A DNA stretch of 16,058 nt from Candidatus Altimarinota bacterium (GTDB taxonomy: Bacteria; Patescibacteriota; Gracilibacteria; UBA4473), in assembly GCA_018401175.1 (NCBI GenBank), contig JAGYLK010000079.1, positions 1 through 16,058 on the forward strand, read 5' to 3'. This document shows, piece after piece, positions 1 to 7,060 of the stretch. A model generated the notes under the pieces. It saw only the letters and a program-made list of their open reading frames with translations, ran no database searches and was not told where the DNA came from. The translations under genes were made by a program, and so were the position numbers. Every line of letters begins with the position of its first letter. Within the stretch, counting starts at the first letter, position 1.

Positions 1-936
1 GTGAGTAATATCGTCTTCAGGCATTGAAAGGATTGGCATTTGTGTAACCGATCCGTTTGCGCCTTTAATACGTCCTGCTCGTTCGTAAATCGTAGAAAGG
101 TCCGTATAGAGATATCCTGGGTAACCACGTCGTCCGGGCACTTCTTTACGAGCAGCTGATACTTCACGTAATGCCTCAGCGTAATTGGTCATATCGGTAA
201 GAATAACCAGCACGTGCATGTCTTTTTCAAATGCCAAATATTCAGCGTAGGAAAGAGCCATTCGTGGAACGGCGATTCGCTCAACCACTGGGTCAGCTGC
301 AGTATTGATAAACAATGTAGCATTCTCAATAGCACCAGTGCGTTCGAATTCACGCTGGAAGAACATTCCTTCTTCAAACGTAACTCCCATTGCGCCAAAT
401 ACTACGGCGAAGTTTGATCCATCGTTCACTTTTGCCTGACGAGCAATTTGTGTAGCAAGCTCAGCATGTGGCAAACCAGATCCAGAGAAGATTGGTAATT
501 TTTGTCCTCGTACCAAAGTATTCATCACATCAAGAGAAGAAACTCCGGTTTGAATAAAGTCAGAGGGGAAACTTCGTGAGTATGGATTGATAGCCATCCC
601 AGAAATATCAACCGTTTTCTCAGCCAAAACCTCTACTCCTCCATCGATTGGTTTTCCTGCTCCATTGAAAATTCGTCCCAACATGTCGGGAGAAACTCCA
701 AGCTGCGCCACTTTCCCTGTGAATTTCGCCTTCAAGCTATCTGTTGCAAGTCCCTGGGTAGACTCAAACATTTGTACCATAGCTCGGTTTCCGTCGGCTT
801 CCAAAACCTTTCCCATTCGTTTTTCACCTGTCGACGTAGTCACCTCGACAAGCTCTTCATATTTGACGCCTTCGACGCCGTCCACCACCAAAATTGGTCC
901 AGCAATGGATTCGATATTTTCGTACGTTTTTTGCAT
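1..936 (-). CDS. atpB: V-type ATP synthase/ATPase subunit B (5' part, cut by window edge)
   Basis: Non-catalytic nucleotide-binding subunit B of the V/A-type rotary ATPase, a peripheral V1 component that alternates with catalytic subunit A. 312 residues are visible of a usual ~460; the rest lies left of base 1. Reading the minus strand from ATG 936 gives MQKTYENIESIAGPILVV, then FSGSGLPHAELATQIARQAK. This is the degenerate P-loop position typical of B subunits, where subunit A would have a true GxxGxGKT. Further on come FGAMGVTFEEGMFF, ILTDMTNYAEALREVSAARK, PGRRGYPGYLYTDLSTIYER and PILSMPEDDITH, all diagnostic of V/A-type B rather than F-type beta. The alternative ATG 7 bases upstream is in another frame. 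The gene follows its own promoter (970-997) and is divergent from ssb, so subunit A is not directly upstream as it usually is. No Shine-Dalgarno sequence is seen. Confidence 0.95.
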   Translation of the reverse strand, partial: MQKTYENIESIAGPILVVDGVEGVKYEELVEVTTSTGEKRMGKVLEADGNRAMVQMFESTQGLATDSLKAKFTGKVAQLGVSPDMLGRIFNGAGKPIDGGVEVLAEKTVDISGMAINPYSRSFPSDFIQTGVSSLDVMNTLVRGQKLPIFSGSGLPHAELATQIARQAKVNDGSNFAVVFGAMGVTFEEGMFFQREFERTGAIENATLFINTAADPVVERIAVPRMALSYAEYLAFEKDMHVLVILTDMTNYAEALREVSAARKEVPGRRGYPGYLYTDLSTIYERAGRIKGANGSVTQMPILSMPEDDITH

Positions 937-969
937 CGTACATAACGGTTAAAAAGTAAGTTCGGGAGA

Positions 970-997
970 ATTCTACGAAGCAATGAATCTTTGTCAA
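970..997 (-). promoter_or_regulatory. sigma70-type promoter for V-ATPase subunit B
   Basis: On the minus strand TTGACA (997-992) is followed by a 16-base spacer and TAGAAT (975-970). The predicted transcription start is near 963, giving a leader of about 27 bases before ATG 936, with no purine-rich ribosome binding site. Placement is by eye from consensus. Confidence 0.6.
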
Positions 998-1074
998 AAG
1001 AAACATTCCTTTTTTTCTAATATTCTTTTGTGTTTCAAATATGAAAATTTCGGGAAGAAAGAGGTATAAAAAAC

Positions 1075-1102
1075 TTGCATCCAGGGAAAACCACAATAAA
1101 AT
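1075..1102 (+). promoter_or_regulatory. putative sigma70-type promoter for ssb
   Basis: TTGCAT (1075-1080), 16-base spacer, TAAAAT (1097-1102), about 35 bases before the ssb start. Both boxes are one or two bases off consensus. It faces away from the subunit B promoter within the same 200-base divergent intergenic region. Nothing else recognisable was seen in 937-1137. Confidence 0.4.
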
Positions 1103-1137
1103 CAAGGATGCCTTTTTACTTTCTAATCAATCAAAAA

Positions 1138-1545
1138 ATGAACTTTTTGAACAAGGCACAGATAATCGGCAACGTAACACGGGATCCTGATATCCGACAG
1201 ACAAAAGCAGGGCAACCCGTCACAACCATCGGTGTGGCAACTAATCGTCGCTTCCGTGATGCTTCAGGAGAAGTACGAGAAGAAGCGGAGTTCCACAATG
1301 TTGTTTGTTGGGGAAAGCTCGCTGAGCTTGCCGGTCAACTTCTTAAAAAAGGAACAAAAGTTTTCTTTGAAGGACGATTGCAAACTCGGAGCTGGGATGA
1401 TGAATCGGGAGTAAAGCACTATCGGACAGAAATCGTAGCACAGGATATGATCGTCCTTTCTGCGCGTCAGTACGCAGATTCAGATGGAGATGCTTCTGTT
1501 GATGATGTCCCGGTAGAGCCAGGAGGAGAGGACTTGGTTTTCTAA
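1138..1545 (+). CDS. ssb: single-stranded DNA-binding protein
   Basis: Binds and protects single-stranded DNA during replication, recombination and repair, normally as a tetramer of OB folds. The 135-residue product starts MNFLNKAQIIGNVTRDPDIR, the canonical SSB N-terminus, and continues with TTIGVATNR, EEAEFHNVVCWGKLAE, KGTKVFFEGRLQTRSW and a TEIVAQDMIVLS strand. The frame is open upstream to a TTG at 1075 and an ATG at 1108, but family homology begins at 1138, so that start is chosen. After the OB fold (about 1-108) comes a short acidic, disordered tail. It ends GGEDLVF rather than the textbook DDDIPF tip; the acidic and terminal-Phe character is kept, so partner docking is probably kept too. 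No Shine-Dalgarno sequence is present. A strong terminator follows, so ssb appears to be transcribed alone. Confidence 0.95.
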   Translation: MNFLNKAQIIGNVTRDPDIRQTKAGQPVTTIGVATNRRFRDASGEVREEAEFHNVVCWGKLAELAGQLLKKGTKVFFEGRLQTRSWDDESGVKHYRTEIVAQDMIVLSARQYADSDGDASVDDVPVEPGGEDLVF

Positions 1546-1568
1546 TAGAAAAACAGTTGAAAAAAATG

Positions 1569-1598
1569 AAAGGCGTGTCATTATAGGCGCGCCTTTTT
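1569..1598 (+). terminator. Rho-independent terminator after ssb
   Basis: AAAGGCGTG (1569-1577) pairs with CGCGCCTTT (1588-1596) with one G-T wobble, around a 10-base loop, followed directly by a T tract (1594-1598). This is a textbook intrinsic terminator 24 bases after the ssb stop and 17 bases before ndk. Confidence 0.8.
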
Positions 1599-1614
1599 AT
1601 GCTTTATAAAAAAT

Positions 1615-2091
1615 ATGATTGAAAAAACATTGGTACTTTTAAAGCCAGATGCCCTGCAGCGTGGTTTAGTGGGAGAAGGGTTGCGTCGTTTTGAGCAACG
1701 AGGTCTAAAAATTATTGGCTTAAAAATGATGCAACTGGATGAATCTCTTTTACGAGAACACTACAAACATGTTTCAGACCTTCCGTTTTTTCCGAATCTC
1801 CAAGAATTCATGCAATCAACACCTGTTGTTGTGGTAGCACTCGAAGGACCAAATGCGGTTGAGACGGTACGTCAAACGGCAGGAGTAGAAGCTTCTGATA
1901 TTGGCACGTTTCGAGGTGATTTCATGGGAGTTGCTTCTGCTGGGCAGTTAAAGAAGAATTTAATTCATTCTTCCGATTCTCCAGAAAATGCCGTTGTTGA
2001 AATTATGCGTTTCTTTCAAAAGAACGAATTATTCGAGTGGAAAACGCGCGCATGGAAATCAATGTTTACTGTTGAGGAGTGGGAAAAATAG
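1615..2091 (+). CDS. ndk: nucleoside diphosphate kinase
   Basis: Transfers the gamma-phosphate from NTP to NDP through a phospho-histidine, balancing nucleotide pools in the cytoplasm. The 158-residue protein starts MIEKTLVLLKPDALQRGLVG, with the conserved KPDA Lys10, and contains HYKHVSDLPFFP, GPNAVETVR, GTFRGDF and the active-site block NLIHSSDSPENAVVEI with catalytic His118. It is somewhat longer than typical bacterial NDKs (about 140). The extra residues lie between GDF and NLIH (MGVASAGQLKK) and at the C-terminus (EWKTRAWKSMFTVEEWEK). The start is ATG 1615, only 17 bases after the upstream terminator and without a Shine-Dalgarno sequence. I found no convincing promoter of its own, so expression may depend on read-through or on a weak promoter overlapping the terminator. 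The next gene starts 5 bases after the stop and is probably co-transcribed. Confidence 0.95.
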   Translation: MIEKTLVLLKPDALQRGLVGEGLRRFEQRGLKIIGLKMMQLDESLLREHYKHVSDLPFFPNLQEFMQSTPVVVVALEGPNAVETVRQTAGVEASDIGTFRGDFMGVASAGQLKKNLIHSSDSPENAVVEIMRFFQKNELFEWKTRAWKSMFTVEEWEK

Positions 2092-2096
2092 GAAAT

Positions 2097-2513
2097 ATGA
2101 CAGAGAAGAAAACGGTTCTCGTTATTGAAGATGAAGTTTTGACGAGAAAACTTCATGCACAGTTGCTGAAACAAGAAGGGTTGGATCCACTCTGTATAGA
2201 AAATTTTCAACAATTTATATCGATTCTGTCAGAAATAGATCAAAAGATATTAGGAATAATTACAGATGATGAAATTCCGTCCCAAGAGGGGGAGAAGCCT
2301 TCTTCTTATGCGCGGAAAATTATTCAATTCTGTTTAGAGACAGGAATGAATGAAAACAGCATTTGTCTTTCATCGGGATCATTACGCGAATTGCCAGAAC
2401 ATTCATTGATAACCGTGGTTCCAAAGAAGAATGGATATATGGCATCATTACGAAATTTCGTGGTGCAACTCAAAGAGAAAGGGAAAAGCGAAAGAGAAGG
2501 GAATGATATTTGA
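2097..2513 (+). CDS. stand-alone receiver-like (CheY/REC-type) protein, divergent
   Basis: 138 residues, start MTEKKTVLVIEDEVLTRKLH. The beta1 strand followed by acidic Glu11-Asp12-Glu13 is the metal-binding signature of response-regulator receiver domains. The candidate phospho-acceptor is Asp57 in IITDDEIP (Asp followed four residues later by Pro, as in DxxMP), the switch Ser/Thr would be Ser92/93 in ICLSSGS, and the conserved Lys would be Lys110/111 in VVPKKNG. The middle (SQEGEKPSSYARKIIQ) diverges from ordinary receivers, and the protein ends in a charged tail with no output domain. A GTG at 2079 would overlap ndk by 13 bases; ATG 2097 is preferred because the domain begins there. No histidine kinase is nearby. 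It may instead be a degenerate, non-phosphorylated receiver. The partner is unknown. Confidence 0.65.
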   Translation: MTEKKTVLVIEDEVLTRKLHAQLLKQEGLDPLCIENFQQFISILSEIDQKILGIITDDEIPSQEGEKPSSYARKIIQFCLETGMNENSICLSSGSLRELPEHSLITVVPKKNGYMASLRNFVVQLKEKGKSEREGNDI

Positions 2514-2550
2514 GATGAAAGAGATTTTCTTTTTTTCTCCTCTCAAAATC

Positions 2551-2559
2551 TGTTAGGAT
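2551..2559 (+). promoter_or_regulatory. possible extended -10 element before the SLH-RlpA-CAP gene
   Basis: TG-T-TAGGAT lies 15 bases before ATG 2575, with no good -35 upstream (the 2531-2540 region is a T/C tract). If used, the transcript would be nearly leaderless. This is weak evidence. Confidence 0.25.
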
Positions 2560-2574
2560 TCCAATAGAACACAC

Positions 2575-4971
2575 ATGAAAAAAATATTTTCTCTCCTTCT
2601 TTTTCTTCCCGCTTTGTGCTGCGCACAGGGATTTGATGATATTGATTCGTTCCATTCGAATTTTCAGGCAATTGAGTGGATGAAAGAGCAGGGAATCGTA
2701 GAAGGATATCCGGTTGGAAGAATGAGAGAATTTCGTCCGGATCAGCCGGTTTCACGAGCAGAAGCTATAAAAATGCTTTTGGGAGTATCAGAAGTTCCAA
2801 TTGTAACTTTTGTAAAAGAAAAGCCGTTTCCAGATGTTTTCCAAACAGAATGGTTTGCTCCTTATGTTTTGACAGCGGTGAATACCGGAGTGGTAAAAGG
2901 ATTTGCTGATGGGAAATTTCATCCAGCTTCACAAGTGACGCGCGCTGAAATGTTAGCGATGACCTTTCGTCTTTTTGATATTCCTCTTTCTGAAGAAGAA
3001 ACAGATTGGACTACTGCGTTTATTGATTTTGCCCAAGAGATGCGCATTATAGAAGGGGATGATGAAACGCATCAGACATTAAATAGGGGAGAAGTAGCGG
3101 AAATTCTCTATCGTACCAAACAGGTTTCGAATGCTCATTTTACGAAAGTATTTCGATACTCAGGGACGGGGAATGCGACTCAGTATCCTGCATCACTCCT
3201 AGGGAAAAAAACAGCCAGCGGGGATTTGCTTGATTCAGACAGTATGACCGCGGCTCATCGCTCACTCCCGTTTGGAACCAAGGTTCGTGTATGGAGAAAG
3301 AATATTTCTGTCGTAGTAACGATTAATGATCGCTTGAAGAGTGATGCGAATTCTCTTTTAGTACTTTCGCCAAAAGCATTTTCTTTGTTAGCCGATAAAA
3401 ACCAAGTTGGAGTAGATGTTTCATTTGAAGTGTTCTCTTCGCCAAACGACATACCTCCGTCTGTGCCAGAATATGTTCGTCCGAGTTTGTCTGATGATCG
3501 ACGAGAGCAGCCAATGGTTCCAGAGGCAATTACAAAAAAAATAGCTGTGTTACGAGGACAAAAAGAAGCAACTTTTGAGAGTGTAAAACCTCTTTTTGAT
3601 AAAACGGTGGTCTTTTTGGCTACTCCTTTTTTTGAAAATTTAGATATGCGTAGACCGTTCCCGCGTACAATAATGACGGGAACTGTTCTGAATTTTTCGG
3701 GAACAACACACGAAAGGGGACATGAAACAGTGACACTCTTTTTACAACCCATTACTTCTTCTGGTGAAAAAGTAGGGAAACAGTTTTTCTTTTCGGGTGC
3801 CATTTCTGGCAAAAATTTTGCTTTTCCGGTTCGTTTTGACCAAGCAGGAGAGTTTCTTGTGGGAGTAGTGCTTGATGATGATACAAAATCAAGAGTAGAA
3901 ACGATAGAAGTTTTGTCCATAGATCGGGAACCAGTTTTACCAATACGTGTCCCCGAAAAAAGTGTTTCTTTTGAGGTTCGAGTTTTGCCAGAAGAACAAC
4001 GTGTTCTTTTTGATTTCTCAAATCGGTCAGAAAATGATGTTCTCAAAATGGAGTTTTCTCAGACAAGTGTTCGCAAAAAACTTTTTTTGGAATCGGGAAT
4101 TGAGGAGTTATCGCTGCCATATACTTGGTTTTCAGATTTTGATATAGGTGAAAATTTGGCAATTGATCTTTTTTCCGCACGATCAAATGACGGAATGATT
4201 GCACAGCGAACAAGCGGATGGGCAAAAGGAATGTATGAAAATTATGAACTAGTTCCAGGATTTCTTGATGTGGAATCGGAGAAAGTTTCATTACAAGATT
4301 TTCCTCGATGGAAACGAGATCTCACTTCTTTTTCTCTTCGTGGAAAAATTCTTGTCCCCGGGGTATTGCTTCCGGACAACGCATTTATCACCACGCCAAA
4401 GGGGAGAGTCGAAGAAGTTCCATACGAGAGAGAAGGCGATTGGTTTTCCTTTGATGTTTCTCCTGATGAATGGGGAGGATATGCAATTGAAGTAATTGCT
4501 GATGATGGGGAAGTGTTGTTTAATCGAGAACTATATATTTCGGAATCATTTGTCTTGCCTATATTTCCTCCAAGGAGGATACCTCTGACGTCCAATACGG
4601 TTGCAGGTGTTCGTGCATGGATTAATGAGATTCGCTCTGAACTTCGATTAAAATCGCTGATTTCCAGCGCTTCACTCAATGAATTTGCTCAAAATTATGC
4701 AGAGCGCATGGCAAATGAGCACTTTCTTTCTCATACATCTCCTACAGGACAAACATTTGAATCACGGATTAAAGCGGCGAATTTGGAAGGAAGTGAATTT
4801 GGTGAAAATTTAGGAATGGGAAGCACATTACAGCTTGCCCTTGATGGATTACGAAGTTCGGGATCACATTTCAAAAATATTTCCAATCGGAAGTGGACGG
4901 TTGTGGGAATTGGAATTGCAAAAGATCCATTGAGTGAGAATTGGTATGTAAGTCAAGTCTTTCGTCGTTGA
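2575..4971 (+). CDS. secreted multidomain surface protein: SLH repeats, RlpA-like barrel, CAP domain
   Basis: 798 residues. A signal peptide (about 1-18, MKKIFSLLLFLPALCCA) has no proper lipobox, so signal peptidase I is likely. Three S-layer-homology-type repeats follow: 20-71 (GIVEGY, FRPDQPVSRAEAIKML), 84-135 (FPDVFQTEWFAPYV, GVVKGFADGKFHP, VTRAEMLA) and a weaker 143-184 (LNRGEVAEILYR). Residues 194-286 match a double-psi beta-barrel of the RlpA type (SGTGNATQYPASLLGKKTASG, MTAAHRSLPFGTKVRVW, VTINDR), although the usual DRGP is DRLK. About 300-670 is beta-rich, Ig-like in pattern and unassigned. Residues 672-798 form a CAP/SCP domain with His716, His720 (HFLSHTSPTG), Glu744 (GENLGMG) and His765 (SHFKNI). 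Likely role: wall-associated, via the SLH repeats, acting on or binding peptidoglycan. Domain calls are by motif; catalytic activity is not established. Confidence 0.85.
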   Translation: MKKIFSLLLFLPALCCAQGFDDIDSFHSNFQAIEWMKEQGIVEGYPVGRMREFRPDQPVSRAEAIKMLLGVSEVPIVTFVKEKPFPDVFQTEWFAPYVLTAVNTGVVKGFADGKFHPASQVTRAEMLAMTFRLFDIPLSEEETDWTTAFIDFAQEMRIIEGDDETHQTLNRGEVAEILYRTKQVSNAHFTKVFRYSGTGNATQYPASLLGKKTASGDLLDSDSMTAAHRSLPFGTKVRVWRKNISVVVTINDRLKSDANSLLVLSPKAFSLLADKNQVGVDVSFEVFSSPNDIPPSVPEYVRPSLSDDRREQPMVPEAITKKIAVLRGQKEATFESVKPLFDKTVVFLATPFFENLDMRRPFPRTIMTGTVLNFSGTTHERGHETVTLFLQPITSSGEKVGKQFFFSGAISGKNFAFPVRFDQAGEFLVGVVLDDDTKSRVETIEVLSIDREPVLPIRVPEKSVSFEVRVLPEEQRVLFDFSNRSENDVLKMEFSQTSVRKKLFLESGIEELSLPYTWFSDFDIGENLAIDLFSARSNDGMIAQRTSGWAKGMYENYELVPGFLDVESEKVSLQDFPRWKRDLTSFSLRGKILVPGVLLPDNAFITTPKGRVEEVPYEREGDWFSFDVSPDEWGGYAIEVIADDGEVLFNRELYISESFVLPIFPPRRIPLTSNTVAGVRAWINEIRSELRLKSLISSASLNEFAQNYAERMANEHFLSHTSPTGQTFESRIKAANLEGSEFGENLGMGSTLQLALDGLRSSGSHFKNISNRKWTVVGIGIAKDPLSENWYVSQVFRR

Positions 4972-4974
4972 AAT

Positions 4975-5005
4975 TTGACAGGAGAGGTCTTTTCTGTGCT
5001 ACAAT
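4975..5005 (+). promoter_or_regulatory. sigma70-type promoter with extended -10 before the FN3/LPQSG gene
   Basis: TTGACA (4975-4980), a 19-base spacer, then TGC-TACAAT (TG at 4997-4998, -10 at 5000-5005). The extended -10 would compensate for the long spacer. The leader to ATG 5031 is about 18-20 bases with no Shine-Dalgarno sequence. The -35 lies 3 bases after the stop of the preceding gene. Confidence 0.65.
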
Positions 5006-5030
5006 TGCAGAAGATTGATATTTTATACAC

Positions 5031-6269
5031 ATGAAAAAACTTTTTTCGGTCGTGTCTGTGACATTCATATTCTGTCTTTTTGGCGTTGTGAACGCCTTTT
5101 CTCTTCCCTCACAAGTGGAAGGAGTGCAGGTGCAAAAGGCAAGTGATACGTCCGTGAGAATTTCTTGGAGAGAAGCACAAAGTGCAGAAGATATTATTAT
5201 TGGATATAAAGTATATTTTGGAACTTCTTCCGTGCAAGAAGCGGGAGAAACCTATGATGATGAAGTGGTTGTTTATGGAGGTATAGAGACGACTATTGAA
5301 AATTTGCAGCCGGGAACAACGTATTATTTTGCGGTTACGGCGATTGATAGTGAGGAAAACGAATCAGAAAATTATTCTGCGGAAGCAGAATTTCTTTTAT
5401 CGGCATCTGAAACAGGAACAGAACCGCTTGATCAGAATCCTCCGGAAGAAACTCAACCCAAACAGGAAATTCCGTGTAAATTACTCCCTGAAAAATTTAT
5501 TTCGTGTGAGGAATACACGTGCCAATTTATTCATCCTCTTACTTCTCAAGGTATGACGCGAACGATCGAAGGAGTTGTGGGAGAAAGATGTAAATTTATT
5601 GAAACAATGCCGAATGATCAGCGATTGGAATGTAATTTTCCTGAAGATATGCAGATTCCTGTAGCTCAATACTATCAAAAAATAGTTGGCGGTCAGGAGA
5701 CAGAAAATATTCTTCAGCAAGCAATGGATAATGGGCAATGTCTGATTTTAGGAAAAGGCGACTTGGTGCCACTCGAAAAGGATATTCTTCAGCCAGAGGA
5801 AGAACAGACTGTTCCTTTTGAGCCACAGGAATCTTTTGGGCCGGAAAAACCAGAAGAATTCAAATCTGCTGCGCCAGATACAACACCACCAATTGAGGCG
5901 ATGAATCTTTCGGTAGACAGTCAAAGAATACAATCAGATGGCGTTGCCGTTTTGTCTTGGAAGAAATCGCTTGATTTGGAAAACGACCTATCCGATCAGA
6001 TTTTATATGTGAGAGAAGGTCTTGATGCATGGGATTCGGGATATTCAATCGGGAAAAATATCGAAACATTGGAGTTGGACGTAGAAAAAGGACAGAACTA
6101 TGAGTTCAAAGTCGTATCGGTTGATGCGGCAGGGAATCGATCAGAAAGTCGTGTGTTTTCGTTTTCTACAAAACTTCCTCAATCAGGACCAGCTGGTATG
6201 ATTGGAGTATTTATTGCGCTATTTGTATTGGGGACACTCGGAATCCTTTCTGCTCGTCGTCGAGCCTGA
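5031..6269 (+). CDS. secreted FN3-domain surface protein with six-Cys region and LPQSG-TM tail
   Basis: 412 residues. Signal peptide 1-22 (MKKLFSVVSVTFIFCLFGVV, cleavage near NA-FS). First fibronectin type III domain about 27-120 (VRISWREAQ, GYKVYFGTSS, LQPGTTYYFAVTAIDSEENES). Region 149-237 carries six cysteines (149, 159, 164, 187, 201, 237) with TCQFIHPLTSQGMTRTIEG and ETMPNDQRLECNF; I cannot name this domain. A Pro/Glu-rich linker (250-285) leads to a second FN3-like domain (about 286-380; DTTPPIEAMNLSV, AVLSWKKSLD, YEFKVVSVDAAGNRSES). The C-terminus is LPQSG (382-386), a hydrophobic helix and ARRRA, the layout of a sortase-type sorting signal. Likely an exported, surface-anchored adhesion or scaffold protein. 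The stop overlaps the start of the pseudouridine synthase gene by one base. Confidence 0.8.
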   Translation: MKKLFSVVSVTFIFCLFGVVNAFSLPSQVEGVQVQKASDTSVRISWREAQSAEDIIIGYKVYFGTSSVQEAGETYDDEVVVYGGIETTIENLQPGTTYYFAVTAIDSEENESENYSAEAEFLLSASETGTEPLDQNPPEETQPKQEIPCKLLPEKFISCEEYTCQFIHPLTSQGMTRTIEGVVGERCKFIETMPNDQRLECNFPEDMQIPVAQYYQKIVGGQETENILQQAMDNGQCLILGKGDLVPLEKDILQPEEEQTVPFEPQESFGPEKPEEFKSAAPDTTPPIEAMNLSVDSQRIQSDGVAVLSWKKSLDLENDLSDQILYVREGLDAWDSGYSIGKNIETLELDVEKGQNYEFKVVSVDAAGNRSESRVFSFSTKLPQSGPAGMIGVFIALFVLGTLGILSARRRA

Positions 6270-6973
6270 TGCGATTACAAAAATTCCTTTCTCAGCAGGG
6301 AATCTGTTCTCGTCGTGAGGCAGAAGATATGATTTCAGCAAAAAAGATTCTCATAGATGGTAAAATTGCTACCTTGGGAGATCGAGTTGAAGGCACAGAG
6401 ACGATTTTAATTTCTGGGAAAAAACTAGAAGTACGGAATCCGGAGAAAATCGTGTTGGCATGGAACAAACCAATTGGTGTTGAAGTGACATTTGAAAATA
6501 AACACGGAGGAAAAAATCTTGCGAGTTTTGATTTTGGTGCAGAACGAGTCGTGCCGATTGGAAGATTAGACAAAGATTCACACGGACTTCTTTTGCTTAC
6601 CAATGACGGAGAACTCTGTAATTTTCTTGCGCATCCGCGGTACGAACATAGTAAAGAATATCTGGTGACGGTTGATAAGAGTTTGTTTCCGGTAGAAATT
6701 GAGAAATTGGGAAAGGGGTCCATTGTTTTGAATGATAAACCGGTAAAGCCCTGTATCGTGGAGCAAGTGAGTGCAAAACAGTTTCGAATTGTCCTCGAGG
6801 AGGGGAGAAATCGGCAAATTAGAAAAATGTGTGATGTGTGTCGATTGAATGTTATTGATTTATTTAGAACCCAGGTAAAGGGGATTGAAATAGGAGATTT
6901 GAAATCTGGAGAATGGAGAAAGTTGAGTGAGAAGGAGGTTGAGGGATTGCGTTTGAATGAGAGAGGTGTGTAA
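6269..6973 (+). CDS. rluF: 23S rRNA pseudouridine synthase, RluF-like (RsuA/RluB/E/F family)
   Basis: Isomerises uridine to pseudouridine in structured RNA; E. coli RluF modifies 23S U2604. 234 residues. An N-terminal S4 RNA-binding domain (about 1-48: MRLQKFLSQQGICSRREAED, ILIDGKIATLGDRV) is followed by the catalytic domain with NKPIGVEVTFE, VVPIGRLDKDSHGLLLLTND (catalytic Asp101), KEYLVTVDK and GRNRQIRKMC (about 179-188), then GEWRKLSEKE. ATLGDRV and EYLVTVDK resemble RluF more than RsuA or RluB, but the exact target nucleotide cannot be read from sequence. The ATG overlaps the upstream TGA (TGATG), implying translational coupling to the surface-protein mRNA. No Shine-Dalgarno sequence is seen. 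The 87 bases after the stop hold no convincing terminator. Confidence 0.9.
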   Translation: MRLQKFLSQQGICSRREAEDMISAKKILIDGKIATLGDRVEGTETILISGKKLEVRNPEKIVLAWNKPIGVEVTFENKHGGKNLASFDFGAERVVPIGRLDKDSHGLLLLTNDGELCNFLAHPRYEHSKEYLVTVDKSLFPVEIEKLGKGSIVLNDKPVKPCIVEQVSAKQFRIVLEEGRNRQIRKMCDVCRLNVIDLFRTQVKGIEIGDLKSGEWRKLSEKEVEGLRLNERGV

Positions 6974-7060
6974 TTCTGAATAAATGATGAAACAGTGAGT
7001 GTTGTTTTTTAGGAGAAACGAATTGTTTTTTCTAGATTTAGAAATATCAATTTTCAAAAA

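Noticed and set aside
857..1105. 82-codon minus-strand frame containing an ATG 7 bases upstream of the subunit B start
   Set aside because: It is in a different frame from the clear V-ATPase B homology and degenerates into poly-Arg.
1557..1587. Promoter for ndk overlapping the ssb terminator (TTGAAA ... TATAGG)
   Set aside because: The spacer is 19 bases, the -10 is poor, and the sequence is better explained by the terminator hairpin.
2605..2634. Lipobox in the SLH-RlpA-CAP signal peptide (LPALCCAQG)
   Set aside because: Leu or Cys at -1 relative to the Cys does not fit the [LVI][ASTVI][GAS]C rule; cleavage by signal peptidase I after CCA is likelier.
3255..4046. 263-codon open frame on the minus strand
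   Set aside because: Antisense to the SLH-RlpA-CAP gene, whose frame here shows clear domains; the shadow translation has biased Ser/Thr/Arg content and no recognisable family.
6981..7010. Terminator after rluF (AACA ... TGTT followed by T6)
   Set aside because: The stem is only four A/T-rich pairs; too weak to call.
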